This document shows positions 1 to 7,739 of a DNA stretch of 64,000 nucleotides, one piece after another. Below the pieces are notes generated by a model that saw nothing but the letters and a program-made list of their open reading frames with translations, had not been told where the DNA came from and searched no databases. This stretch comes from Helicobacter sp. MIT 11-5569 (GTDB lineage Bacteria; Campylobacterota; Campylobacteria; Campylobacterales; Helicobacteraceae): assembly GCF_000765695.2 (NCBI RefSeq), contig NZ_JRPB02000002.1:124001-188000 (forward strand), read 5' to 3'. Positions within the stretch are counted from its first letter, which is position 1, and every line of letters begins with the position of its first letter. Both the position numbers and the translations under genes were made by a program.

Positions 1-1
1 T

Positions 2-778
2 ATTGATGCGATAATTGTTGCTACAATCTCTCCAGATTATTTTTGTATGCCATCTACTGCTTGTGTAGTAGCGCATAATTTAGGGATTATTGGCAAACCT
101 GCTTTTGATATTTCGGCAGCATGCAGCGGATTTATTTATTTAATTTATTTAGCAAAATCTCTTATTGAATCAAGAGCGCATAAGAATATTTTGGTTATTG
201 GAGCAGAAAAGCTTTCAAGTATTACTGATATGCAAGATAGAAGCACTTGTATTTTATTTGGTGATGGAGCAGGAGCAGTAGTGATTGGCACAACAGATGA
301 TAAGAATCTTAGTATTTTAGATGTAAATTGTGCTTCAAATGGGCAATATCAAGACTTCCTGATGACTCCGGGCTGTGGAAGTCGTAATCCTACAAATGAT
401 AAAGTTTTACAAGAGCGTTTGCAATTTATCAAAATGAAGGGTAATGAGATTTTTAAGCTTGCTGTAAAAACCCTAACACAAGATGTGGTAGAGATTTTAG
501 AAAAAAATGCGTTGAGTAAAGATTCTATTGATTTTTTTATTCCTCATCAAGCAAATTTGCGGATTATTTCTGCTGTTGGTGAGGCATTAGGATTCCCGAA
601 GGAAAAAATTGCATTAACTGTGCAAAAATATGGTAATACTTCCGCAGCTTCTATTCCTATGGCAATCAACGAACTTTATGAAGAAGGCAGAATCAAACAA
701 GGTTCAAAGCTTCTTTTGGACGCTTTTGGTGGAGGGCTAACTTGGGGTTCTGCGATTCTTGCATTTAATGGACAATAA
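2..778 (+). CDS. fabH: 3-oxoacyl-ACP synthase III (KAS III), 5'-truncated by the window edge
   Basis: Condenses acetyl-CoA with malonyl-ACP to start type II fatty-acid synthesis in the cytosol. The reading frame is open from base 2, so the N-terminus lies outside the window; 258 residues are visible of a family that is usually about 320-335. All three catalytic residues are seen: Cys in AACSGF (visible residue 41), His in PHQANLR (about 182) and Asn in GNTSAAS (about 212), the Cys-His-Asn triad of KAS III. The ATG at base 47 is internal and is not a start. The stop abuts the stop of the convergent slt gene, with no room for a separate terminator. The call is firm; nothing can be said about its promoter. 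Confidence 0.96.
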   Translation: MDAIIVATISPDYFCMPSTACVVAHNLGIIGKPAFDISAACSGFIYLIYLAKSLIESRAHKNILVIGAEKLSSITDMQDRSTCILFGDGAGAVVIGTTDDKNLSILDVNCASNGQYQDFLMTPGCGSRNPTNDKVLQERLQFIKMKGNEIFKLAVKTLTQDVVEILEKNALSKDSIDFFIPHQANLRIISAVGEALGFPKEKIALTVQKYGNTSAASIPMAINELYEEGRIKQGSKLLLDAFGGGLTWGSAILAFNGQ

Positions 779-2461
779 TTAATACACTAGCGTTTGATGC
801 AAAAGGTCTAAAATATTAATTTCCTTTCCTAGTTGTCTTTGATAAATCACATAATTTACAAGCACTTTCTTCCCATAAACACGTGATTCTTCATAGGGAA
901 TCATCTCCATACTATACCAAGGATCTAATGGATTGCTTTTTTTGAAGAGATAGTTTTTTGCCAATAGTCGTCTAGTAAAACCCGGTCCCCCATTATATGC
1001 GTAAGAAATAAATAAGGGATGGTTAAATTCCCTAACGAGAGGGCGCGTAAAATATTCCGCATAAGGCACATTAATAGCAGGATTGAACATATCTAAATAA
1101 CTTACTTCTTGTTCTTGGTTAAGTTCTTTTGCTATAGCTTTGACATTAAAGGGCATAAGCTGCATAAGTCCTAACGCATAAGAAGTAGAAATTGCTGTTG
1201 GAATAAATAAGCTTTCTTGTCTTGCAAGAGCATAAAGTAGAGCTTGTTTATCATTTGAAAAATTAGAAAATACCTCTTTATAAGGCATTAAAAAATATTC
1301 TTTGTTAAAATCACGTGATAACCATACATAATGTGCTTTTGTTTCGGCATTATTAGTTTTTAATAAAAGCTGTTTTGCAGAATCCTTATTAGAAGCTTTA
1401 AGGCTTTTAAAGGAATCTTTAATTCTCTCCCATTCAAAAGGATTCTTGAAATCCCAATCCGCGCTTTTTTCTCTTGTTGGAACATCATAGATGATATTAA
1501 AATTAGGATTTTCTTGTAGCATTTCAAGACTCGCTAATGTATAAATATCTACGGATTTGGATTTTGTAATTTCTTGTAAATATTGTGTATTGTTGCTTGC
1601 TAGGAATGCCCAAAAAGTTGCACGATTTTTATTAAAAGAATATTTAGATAGTTTTTTAGAATGGAGAAAATAAGTGAGTGCTTGATTTTTTTTGTGGTGA
1701 TGCATTGCATTTAACCCTAAATAAAAAGATGTTTCTGCATCTAATGTATTGATGATACTTTGTGGGTCAAGCGTTGTTAAAGAAGCATTAAAAGTGCTAA
1801 GATTTGGCGATAAAATGATATGTTTAAGAGCGCGGTTAAAACTATTATTGCGTTCTTGAATTAGCTTGATTATCGTCTCATTTGGGATTTTAAAATTTAA
1901 GTGGTTGCGATAAGCTGGTGAGATAGAAAAATAAAAGCTAGCAAATGTTTGTGCATCTTGTGTAATGAGTGTTTTGAAAGGGCTTTTAGACGCTAGAATC
2001 TGTAAATTTTTGGAGAGTTTTGCATTGTGAGGTTTCACATTATCCGAGATTCTTTTTAGAGTTTTTTTATCTAGCGATTCTGCTTTTTTTGTCGTAAGGG
2101 CAAGAGCAATACATTTTGCATCTTCTTTTAGGAGTCTATCTAAGCTCATGCGTTGGCAAATCGTTTGACGAGAGAGAGTTTTATTGTCTCCCTTTTTAAA
2201 ATAAAGCCCAAAAAGTTTTGTATTTTTACGTGTCGCGAGATTATAGGCTTCTTTTGCCTCTTTTGGGCTAATATCTTGTTGTAAAAACAGCCAAATGTAA
2301 AAATCACGAGAGATTCCAGCAGGTTGTTGTTTAAGATAATCTAGCGTAATGTTTTGACCAATAGTAACATTTTGTTGGTTTTTGTGTTGAGCTTGTGGAG
2401 GTGTTTGAGCTCCAAAGGCAAGATTCAGACAGATTAAAAATAGAATAAGTTTTTGCATCAT
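779..2461 (-). CDS. slt: soluble lytic murein transglycosylase
   Basis: Periplasmic enzyme that cleaves the MurNAc-GlcNAc bond of peptidoglycan, releasing 1,6-anhydro products. The 560-residue product starts with a short hydrophobic signal sequence (about residues 1-17, ending AFGA). It has a long alpha-superhelical middle and a C-terminal SLT domain. The catalytic Glu is about residue 416 in ARQESLF, followed by the family signature ALGLMQLMP and, further on, AYNGGP. The length matches Helicobacter Slt. The ATG (MMQK) lies 6 bases downstream of the yggT stop, so it is probably cotranscribed with yggT and gltX2; that order is the one known in Helicobacter. Confidence 0.93.
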   Translation of the reverse strand: MMQKLILFLICLNLAFGAQTPPQAQHKNQQNVTIGQNITLDYLKQQPAGISRDFYIWLFLQQDISPKEAKEAYNLATRKNTKLFGLYFKKGDNKTLSRQTICQRMSLDRLLKEDAKCIALALTTKKAESLDKKTLKRISDNVKPHNAKLSKNLQILASKSPFKTLITQDAQTFASFYFSISPAYRNHLNFKIPNETIIKLIQERNNSFNRALKHIILSPNLSTFNASLTTLDPQSIINTLDAETSFYLGLNAMHHHKKNQALTYFLHSKKLSKYSFNKNRATFWAFLASNNTQYLQEITKSKSVDIYTLASLEMLQENPNFNIIYDVPTREKSADWDFKNPFEWERIKDSFKSLKASNKDSAKQLLLKTNNAETKAHYVWLSRDFNKEYFLMPYKEVFSNFSNDKQALLYALARQESLFIPTAISTSYALGLMQLMPFNVKAIAKELNQEQEVSYLDMFNPAINVPYAEYFTRPLVREFNHPLFISYAYNGGPGFTRRLLAKNYLFKKSNPLDPWYSMEMIPYEESRVYGKKVLVNYVIYQRQLGKEINILDLLHQTLVY

Positions 2462-2467
2462 TTCTCC

Positions 2468-2761
2468 TTAGAAGCTATGTGCTAGTTGAAAAAGCAACTG
2501 CACAGCAAATAAATCAATAAATTTTAGTGCCAAAATAACAATAATAGGTGTTAAATCTACGCCGCCAATAAGCGTTGGAATAATGCGTCTAATCTTCGCA
2601 TAGAGTGGTTCAGTGAGTCTAGCTAGAATCTGAACAATTGGATTGTAGGGATCTGGACGCACCCAAGAGATTAGTGCAGCGATGATAATTACCCAAATAT
2701 AAATGTTGATTGCCATACTTAAGATTTGTGCAAATGCTTGAATGAAGGTGCTTACAACCAT
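2468..2761 (-). CDS. YggT family integral membrane protein
   Basis: Small protein of 97 residues with two hydrophobic segments (about 8-30 and 63-85) separated by the signature WVRPDPYNPIVQILARLTEP, which defines the YggT family (DUF/Pfam YGGT). Family members sit in the inner membrane; roles in osmotic tolerance, division or photosystem assembly have been proposed in other phyla, and no biochemical activity is established. It lies between gltX2 and slt with only a few bases on each side, an order shared with Helicobacter genomes, so it is surely in the same transcript. Confidence 0.88.
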   Translation of the reverse strand: MVVSTFIQAFAQILSMAINIYIWVIIIAALISWVRPDPYNPIVQILARLTEPLYAKIRRIIPTLIGGVDLTPIIVILALKFIDLFAVQLLFQLAHSF

Positions 2762-2763
2762 TT

Positions 2764-4113
2764 TTAGTTCCTTAAAATATCATTTAAGTATAAACGCAGA
2801 ATCGGAAATAAGTCGCTAAGTTCTGGTCCATGTGTGTGTCCTGTAAGCAAGAAGCGCAAGGGTTTAAAGAAGCTTTTGCCTTTTAAGCCACTTTTTTGCA
2901 TTGCTTCAGATTTAAATGTTTCAAATTCTGCTTTGCTAAAATCTTGTTCTTTTAGCATTGCTAAAAGTGTTTGCTGAAGTGTTTGTATCGCGTCTTTAAA
3001 TTCCAAAATCTCTAGTGATTCTGCTTTTGTATCATTTTGGAGATTTTCTAGCAAAAGTGCTTTTTTGGCAAAAATAAAATCTACTTTTTCTCGAATTTCA
3101 TTAAGCGTGCTTGCTTCTTGTAAATAAAGTTTAGCCAATGCGCCAATAGCGGAATCCTTATAGCCTAAAAGCACTGCTAAGTCTTGTTCATTAAGGCGTT
3201 TAAAATGCTCACGATTTAGGAATTTTAATTTATCAATATCAAAACGCGCCGGAGCTTTAGCAATTTTTCTAATATCAAACCACGTAAAGCAATCTTGCAA
3301 GGTAAAAACTTCACAAGGTGTTTTGTTTCCCATTAGCACGAGATAATTCACAATAGCTTGTGGCAAAAATCCGCAATCTAGCAACCATTGCACACTAGAA
3401 GCATTATCGCGTTTGCTCATTTTTTTTCCTTCTTCGTTTAGAATAATCGGTAAATGTGCAAATTTAACAGACTTTTCATAACTTAAATATTTGTGGATTA
3501 GCATTTGTTTTGGTGTATTGCTGACATGGTCTTCTCCGCGCACGATAAAATCAATATCATAAAGCATATCATCAACAGCACAAGCAAAATTATAAGTTGG
3601 GATTCCATCTTCTTTTAGAATAATAAAACTATCAATTTCATTGGGAGCAAAGGTAATATCACCTTTGATTTCATCGTGGAATCCCATTGTTTCTTTTGGT
3701 GCTCTTAAGCGCACAACAGGATGTGGATTTTTGTCTTTTTCAAGCTCTGCCCACGCATCATCATAGCGAAATGCTTGGTGATTTTCTTTCGCAATCTCAC
3801 GCTTTTTGTCTAGAAATTCTTTAGTGCAATAACAATAAAATGCGTCTCCCTTTTGGAGTAGATATTCTGCAAGTTGGCGGTGGCGTTCAAAATTATGACT
3901 TTGATAGACAAGATTATCCCAACTCATTCCAAAAAGAGTGAGCAAAAACATAATATCTTTATCTTTGCCTTCAATATTGCGCGCTGTATCCGTATCTTCA
4001 ATGCGAAGTAAAAACTTCTCATTGCGTTGTTTAGCGAGAATATAATTAAATATAGCAGCACGCAAATTTCCCGTGTGCATATCACCTGTTGGGCTTGGTG
4101 CAAATCGTAGCAT
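2764..4113 (-). CDS. gltX2: glutamyl-tRNA synthetase, GltX2 type (probable tRNA-Gln-specific)
   Basis: Class I aminoacyl-tRNA synthetase of 449 residues. The HIGH-type motif is visible as MHTGN (residues 12-16) and the KMSKS-type motif as KMSKR (231-235). The GEDH motif near 193 is also present. Epsilonproteobacteria carry two GltX proteins; in Helicobacter the copy next to yggT and slt is GltX2, known to charge tRNA-Gln with Glu for later amidation by GatCAB. The assignment to GltX2 rests on the neighbourhood and shorter length, not on a tRNA-recognition motif I can read. A TATAAT box lies about 45 bases upstream. Confidence 0.93.
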   Translation of the reverse strand: MLRFAPSPTGDMHTGNLRAAIFNYILAKQRNEKFLLRIEDTDTARNIEGKDKDIMFLLTLFGMSWDNLVYQSHNFERHRQLAEYLLQKGDAFYCYCTKEFLDKKREIAKENHQAFRYDDAWAELEKDKNPHPVVRLRAPKETMGFHDEIKGDITFAPNEIDSFIILKEDGIPTYNFACAVDDMLYDIDFIVRGEDHVSNTPKQMLIHKYLSYEKSVKFAHLPIILNEEGKKMSKRDNASSVQWLLDCGFLPQAIVNYLVLMGNKTPCEVFTLQDCFTWFDIRKIAKAPARFDIDKLKFLNREHFKRLNEQDLAVLLGYKDSAIGALAKLYLQEASTLNEIREKVDFIFAKKALLLENLQNDTKAESLEILEFKDAIQTLQQTLLAMLKEQDFSKAEFETFKSEAMQKSGLKGKSFFKPLRFLLTGHTHGPELSDLFPILRLYLNDILRN

Positions 4114-4157
4114 TTTTAAACCTTCTATTAAATTCTGAGGATTTTAACATAAGCAAA

Positions 4158-4163
4158 ATTATA
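4158..4163 (-). promoter_or_regulatory. candidate -10 box for gltX2-yggT-slt
   Basis: TATAAT on the minus strand in an AT-rich gap, about 45 bases before the gltX2 ATG. The box is nearly palindromic (ATTATAAT), so it could also read outward. No clear -35 is needed in epsilonproteobacterial sigma-70 promoters. Position and perfect match are the only support. Confidence 0.38.
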
Positions 4164-4200
4164 ATTGGCAAAAATTTCTTTTTTTGAAAGCTTAAGTTTT

Positions 4201-5023
4201 TTAGATGAACTGGTAGCGATTATCCTGCCTTATATCATAAAGGCAATGTTGCTCTGGCTTGTTAATATGAAATGTAAAAATCGGAGGAACAAAGGAGTAA
4301 AATCCCATAAACATAAACCATTCTCTGTTGTATTTAATGGTCGTGTGAGTATTTTCATCAATAATTGTGCGTATGAAATCTTCATAATCTTGCGTGGAAT
4401 CTGTGTAAAACTCATTAGAATATAGACTTAGAATTTTGCGTTCGCAATAGGGATTTTGGATAATATCTTCTACACCGATGTTAAAAAAGACATTAAAAGT
4501 TGGGTCTAGGATTTGCCATTGATTATGCGTTTTGACTTCCAAAAATGCATGCGCCCAGCCTCTAATATCACTATAAGAAATCACACGTGATTCCATACCA
4601 AAATGTTCTAGCAGCATATAAAGTGCATAGGGTTTTTGTCCGCAATGTCCATATTTTAGCTTAGTAAAATATTCATATAGGTTTTTAAAGATTACATTTT
4701 CTGTGGTGTTTCTTGGCGTGTAGTGTTTGGTCTTGTGGATAAAGTCATTTAGATAGAGATAAAAAGCAAGCTCTTCTTGGATTCCACGTTGTTTTAATTG
4801 TTTGTGGAGGGATTTGGATTGTTTATTAAAATCATCTCTCAAAGATTTTAAGAGATTGTTTAAATCTTGCTTTTTTTGTGTTCTGCGGGGGGGGGGGGCA
4901 AATTATAGGATGATTTAAAAGCGTTTTGCTATGTGTAATTTGAAGTGGAAAATACTCTTGGACTTGTAAAGGGCGGATAGAACTAGATGTGTATCTGTAT
5001 TGGAGTTTAGTGTCTATAAGCAT
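4201..5023 (-). CDS. transglutaminase-like protein, reading frame broken at a C12 tract (probable phase-variable gene, OFF here)
   Basis: Two overlapping open frames make one gene. The 5' part begins at ATG 5021-5023 after a good ribosome site (AAGGA, 8 bases upstream) and runs to a stop at 4832 after 63 codons. The 3' part (from about 4886 to 4201) carries a transglutaminase-like papain fold: Cys in KYGHCGQK, His in GWAHAF and Asp in ILDPTF (C67, H98, D113 counted from the in-frame TTG at 4842), the spacing of a Cys-His-Asp triad. The two frames meet at twelve C's (4887-4898). With 11 C's they would join into one 273-residue protein with the triad near 127/158/173. The only other entry to the 3' frame is TTG 4842, which has no ribosome site. 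There is no signal peptide; substrate is unknown. It lies downstream of uppS. Confidence 0.75.
4887..4898. repeat. homopolymeric G12 (plus) / C12 (coding strand) tract, slipped-strand contingency locus
   Basis: Twelve consecutive G on the plus strand. It lies inside codons 42-46 of the transglutaminase-like gene, encoding Cys-Pro4 in the 5' frame. Long poly-G/C tracts in AT-rich Helicobacter and Campylobacter genomes are the classic substrates of slipped-strand phase variation. A tract of 11 or 14 restores the full frame; 12, as read here, does not. It is by far the longest G run in the window; the next longest seen is 7. Confidence 0.93.
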
Positions 5024-5074
5024 TTTGGAATCCTTTTTTGTGATTGTAGCAAAATTTATGCTTTTTGCGTAGGT

Positions 5075-5743
5075 TTATAATCCCCCAAAACGGCGGTTGC
5101 GGTTTTTGAACTCTAAAAGCATAGATTCTAATTCTTCTTTGCTAAAGTCTGGCCATAGTGTTTTTGTAAAAAATAATTCTGCATAAGCACTCTGCCATAA
5201 CAAAAAATTAGAAAGGCGCATTTCTCCGCCTGTGCGGATTAGCATATCAACATTTGGAATCCCAGCTGTATCAAGTGCATTTTCAATCGCATCAATACTA
5301 AGCATCTCTTTAGAGAGTTTTAAAAATGCGCGGCGCAATTCATCTTGCGACCCATAATTTAAAGCTAAAATTTGCGTTAAACCATTGCATTGTTTTAGAC
5401 TTTCTTGCTCTAAATGTTGGATTTTTTGTTGTAGGCTTTGGCTAAAAATGCTTAAATCGCCAATAGATTTAAAAATGATATTATTTTCCAAATAGGTGGA
5501 AAATTTGGAATCCAAATATTCTTCAAGCAAGCGCATTAGAAAATTCACTTCTGCTTTTGGGCGCTTCCAATTTTCCGTAGAAAATGCGTATAAGCTTAAG
5601 TGTGTAATTCCATATTTGGCGCAAAACTCTGTGATTTCTTGAATCTTTTGCGCTCCTGCTTTATGTCCAAAGGTTCTTGCTTGTAAATGGCGTTTTGCCC
5701 ATCTGCCATTTCCGTCCATAATTATTGCTAAATGTTTTGGCAT
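5075..5743 (-). CDS. uppS: undecaprenyl diphosphate synthase (di-trans,poly-cis)
   Basis: Cytosolic cis-prenyltransferase that extends farnesyl-PP with isopentenyl-PP to C55-PP, the lipid carrier for peptidoglycan and O-antigen. The product has 222 residues. The N-terminal signature IIMDGNGRWAK has the catalytic Asp at residue 10. The second conserved block (RTGGEMRLSNFLLWQ...AELFF) near 168-195 is also intact. The ATG directly follows the stop of the upstream 252-residue gene, so the two are translationally linked. Confidence 0.96.
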   Translation of the reverse strand: MPKHLAIIMDGNGRWAKRHLQARTFGHKAGAQKIQEITEFCAKYGITHLSLYAFSTENWKRPKAEVNFLMRLLEEYLDSKFSTYLENNIIFKSIGDLSIFSQSLQQKIQHLEQESLKQCNGLTQILALNYGSQDELRRAFLKLSKEMLSIDAIENALDTAGIPNVDMLIRTGGEMRLSNFLLWQSAYAELFFTKTLWPDFSKEELESMLLEFKNRNRRFGGL

Positions 5744-6502
5744 TTAACCCTCTAAATCCAACAAAGAATCGCTAAAATCATAAAGTGGCACAATGTTGCT
5801 ATTGATGTTGATATGCGTTTCTTTGATAAAAGCGAGAGAATCTAAATTTCTGCGTAAGAGATTTGCGACACTTTCATACATAACGCTAATATCTAAGCGC
5901 ACCCCTTCTTTAAAATCCCATAGTAAGCCCCAAGTTGCTCCAAGATTAGAAAATACAGAATAAAACTCTAAACACTCTTGTTCTTGCACACGTTTTTTGC
6001 GAAGCTGCATAAAGCCATTTTTACTTTCATCATCATAATGAAGTGGGATTGTCAAAACCTTGTGTTTTAAAGACATTAGCATATGGCTAAGAAAAGCAAA
6101 TTCCCATTTAGATTCTGCATTCGCAAGACGGTCTGTTAAAAAACCTTTCATAATATCAAAGGGATTATCACTATTGCGCAAAAATTGTTCTAATGTTTTT
6201 TCATTAAGCTTTAAAGGCACATTGGAATCTTTTAGTAGATTGGGTTGCTTGATGAGATTAGAAAGCGTGATAGCACCCGTGCTTCCTCGCCCCATCATTG
6301 CCCAGTATTTACCGCCAACTTGAAGCTCTTTTAGGCTTTTTGTCTCCATTGCAGTATTGCCCACTTTTAGCATATAGCGGATTCCTTGTAACTTTTCCAT
6401 TACTTCAAGTTTAATTGGCAATGTAGCGTTAAATTGTGTTGTTTTTGAGGAGTTTTGTAAGGTATTTTGCACTTGGGCTAATTGGTGCAATTGCTTTATC
6501 AT
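5744..6502 (-). CDS. conserved hypothetical protein, possible FliK-like C-terminal fold
   Basis: Product of 252 residues with no signal peptide or membrane span. I do not recognise the N-terminal part. The C-terminal part (about 180-235) reads as a short beta-alpha unit: FSNLGATWGLLWDF, then VRLDISVMYESVANLLRRNLDSL. This resembles the 'LG.v.v.l...' plus helix layout of the flagellar hook-length control protein FliK C-terminal domain. The resemblance is by eye and could be wrong. It overlaps the coaBC stop by 4 bases (ATGA type) and abuts uppS, so it is cotranscribed with cofactor and wall-carrier genes rather than flagellar genes. Confidence 0.6.
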   Translation of the reverse strand: MIKQLHQLAQVQNTLQNSSKTTQFNATLPIKLEVMEKLQGIRYMLKVGNTAMETKSLKELQVGGKYWAMMGRGSTGAITLSNLIKQPNLLKDSNVPLKLNEKTLEQFLRNSDNPFDIMKGFLTDRLANAESKWEFAFLSHMLMSLKHKVLTIPLHYDDESKNGFMQLRKKRVQEQECLEFYSVFSNLGATWGLLWDFKEGVRLDISVMYESVANLLRRNLDSLAFIKETHININSNIVPLYDFSDSLLDLEG

Positions 6503-7728
6503 AAATGGCGTGCCTCTTCTAAGATTTTAAATGCTAAGCTTACTTTATCACAGAATCCTAAATCTTTGACAAATGTATTGGCGATCCATAAAAGTTGATT
6601 ATTTTCTGCGTTTAAAGGATTATGGTCTTGCGTGATTGTGTTTAGACAAATTGCATCTAATCCTTTTGTCTTTAAAGTTTTTTTTGCATGTTCAATTCCA
6701 TTTTTGGATTCTAATTTAAAGCCAATGGTTTTTTGGGTTTTTTTGAGTGTAGCTAAAATATCTTGATTTTCTTGTAAAGACAGATTCCAATTTGCTCCTA
6801 TATCTTGTTTTTTTAGTTTCTCTCTTGAGGGGTTTTTGGGGATATAATCACTAATTGCAGCACTCATAAATAAAAAAGCTTGCGCATTTTTTGCATGATT
6901 TTTTGTTTGCCAAGCTATGATTTTTTGTAAATAATCTTGTGTGGATTCCACATTTTGTTTTTGAATCTCTAAAGGCAAGATAAAGGGGAATTGCGTGCTT
7001 ATAAACTCTACTTCTGCTCCTAAAAAATATGCTGCTAATGCTAGGCTTGCTCCCATTTTTCCACTAGAATAATTAGAAAGATAGCGCACAGCATCAATGG
7101 ATTCTTTGCTTCCTCCACCACTTACACACACGCGGCATTGTTCCCAAAAAGGATTTTTGTAAAATGCGCGTATAACAGCAAAACTTATCTCCAAAGGTTC
7201 AGCTAGCGCACCATTGCCGATACTTTGACAAGCGAGTTCTTTGCATTGTGAAGCAATGAGCGTGATTTCTCTTGTTTGTAGAATCTCTAAAGATTTTGTA
7301 GTTGCAGGATTTTCTAGCATTTTTGTATTTGCTGCTAGGGCAATGAGTTTTTGTTTATCAAAAGCTAAAAAGCTCTCCAGCAAGACATTATCAGCAATTC
7401 CATAAGCGATTTTGTTAAGTGTATTAGCTGTGCAAGGGGTAATAAGAAATAAATCTGCCCAAGTAGCAATCTCAATGTGGTTATGTGGAATCTCTCCCCA
7501 ACTTTGTGTATCTTGTGTTAGCACATTATGGTGCGAGAGTGCTTCAAAGAGTAGGGGGGTTAAAAAATTATGCGCGCCTTTGCTCATTACCACGCGCACA
7601 TTTGCTCCTAGCTTTTGCAGGATTCTTATAAGTTCTAAGCTTTTGTAAATTGCTACGCTACCACACACGCCTAGAGCAATGTTTTTGTCTTTTAAGGGCT
7701 GCCCTAGTGCTTGAATTGTTTGTTCCAT
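6499..7728 (-). CDS. coaBC: bifunctional phosphopantothenoylcysteine decarboxylase / phosphopantothenate-cysteine ligase
   Basis: Two-domain CoA-biosynthesis enzyme of 409 residues. The N-terminal flavoprotein half (CoaC) shows GVCGSVAIYK, the catalytic-His segment HIEIATWADLFLITP with TANTLNKIAYGIAD, and a substrate-clamp cysteine in ELACQSIG. The usual PAMN motif reads LAAN here, keeping the Asn. The C-terminal half (CoaB) has GGGSKESIDAVRYLSN followed by SSGKMG, the nucleotide-binding signature. The ATG follows GGTGGAG 6 bases upstream. It sits 11 bases after the PBP2 stop and overlaps the next gene by 4 bases. Confidence 0.94.
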   Translation of the reverse strand: MEQTIQALGQPLKDKNIALGVCGSVAIYKSLELIRILQKLGANVRVVMSKGAHNFLTPLLFEALSHHNVLTQDTQSWGEIPHNHIEIATWADLFLITPCTANTLNKIAYGIADNVLLESFLAFDKQKLIALAANTKMLENPATTKSLEILQTREITLIASQCKELACQSIGNGALAEPLEISFAVIRAFYKNPFWEQCRVCVSGGGSKESIDAVRYLSNYSSGKMGASLALAAYFLGAEVEFISTQFPFILPLEIQKQNVESTQDYLQKIIAWQTKNHAKNAQAFLFMSAAISDYIPKNPSREKLKKQDIGANWNLSLQENQDILATLKKTQKTIGFKLESKNGIEHAKKTLKTKGLDAICLNTITQDHNPLNAENNQLLWIANTFVKDLGFCDKVSLAFKILEEARHL

Positions 7729-7739
7729 TTTTTCTCCAC

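Noticed and set aside
4165-4425. Plus-strand open frame opposite the transglutaminase-like gene
   Set aside because: It is antisense to a frame with a catalytic triad, has no ribosome site and no protein-like features.
7553-7558. G6 run in coaBC, and C6 runs in murB (25203-25208) and the HemN-like gene (about 48592)
   Set aside because: Six-base runs are too short to call contingency loci, and all lie inside intact frames.
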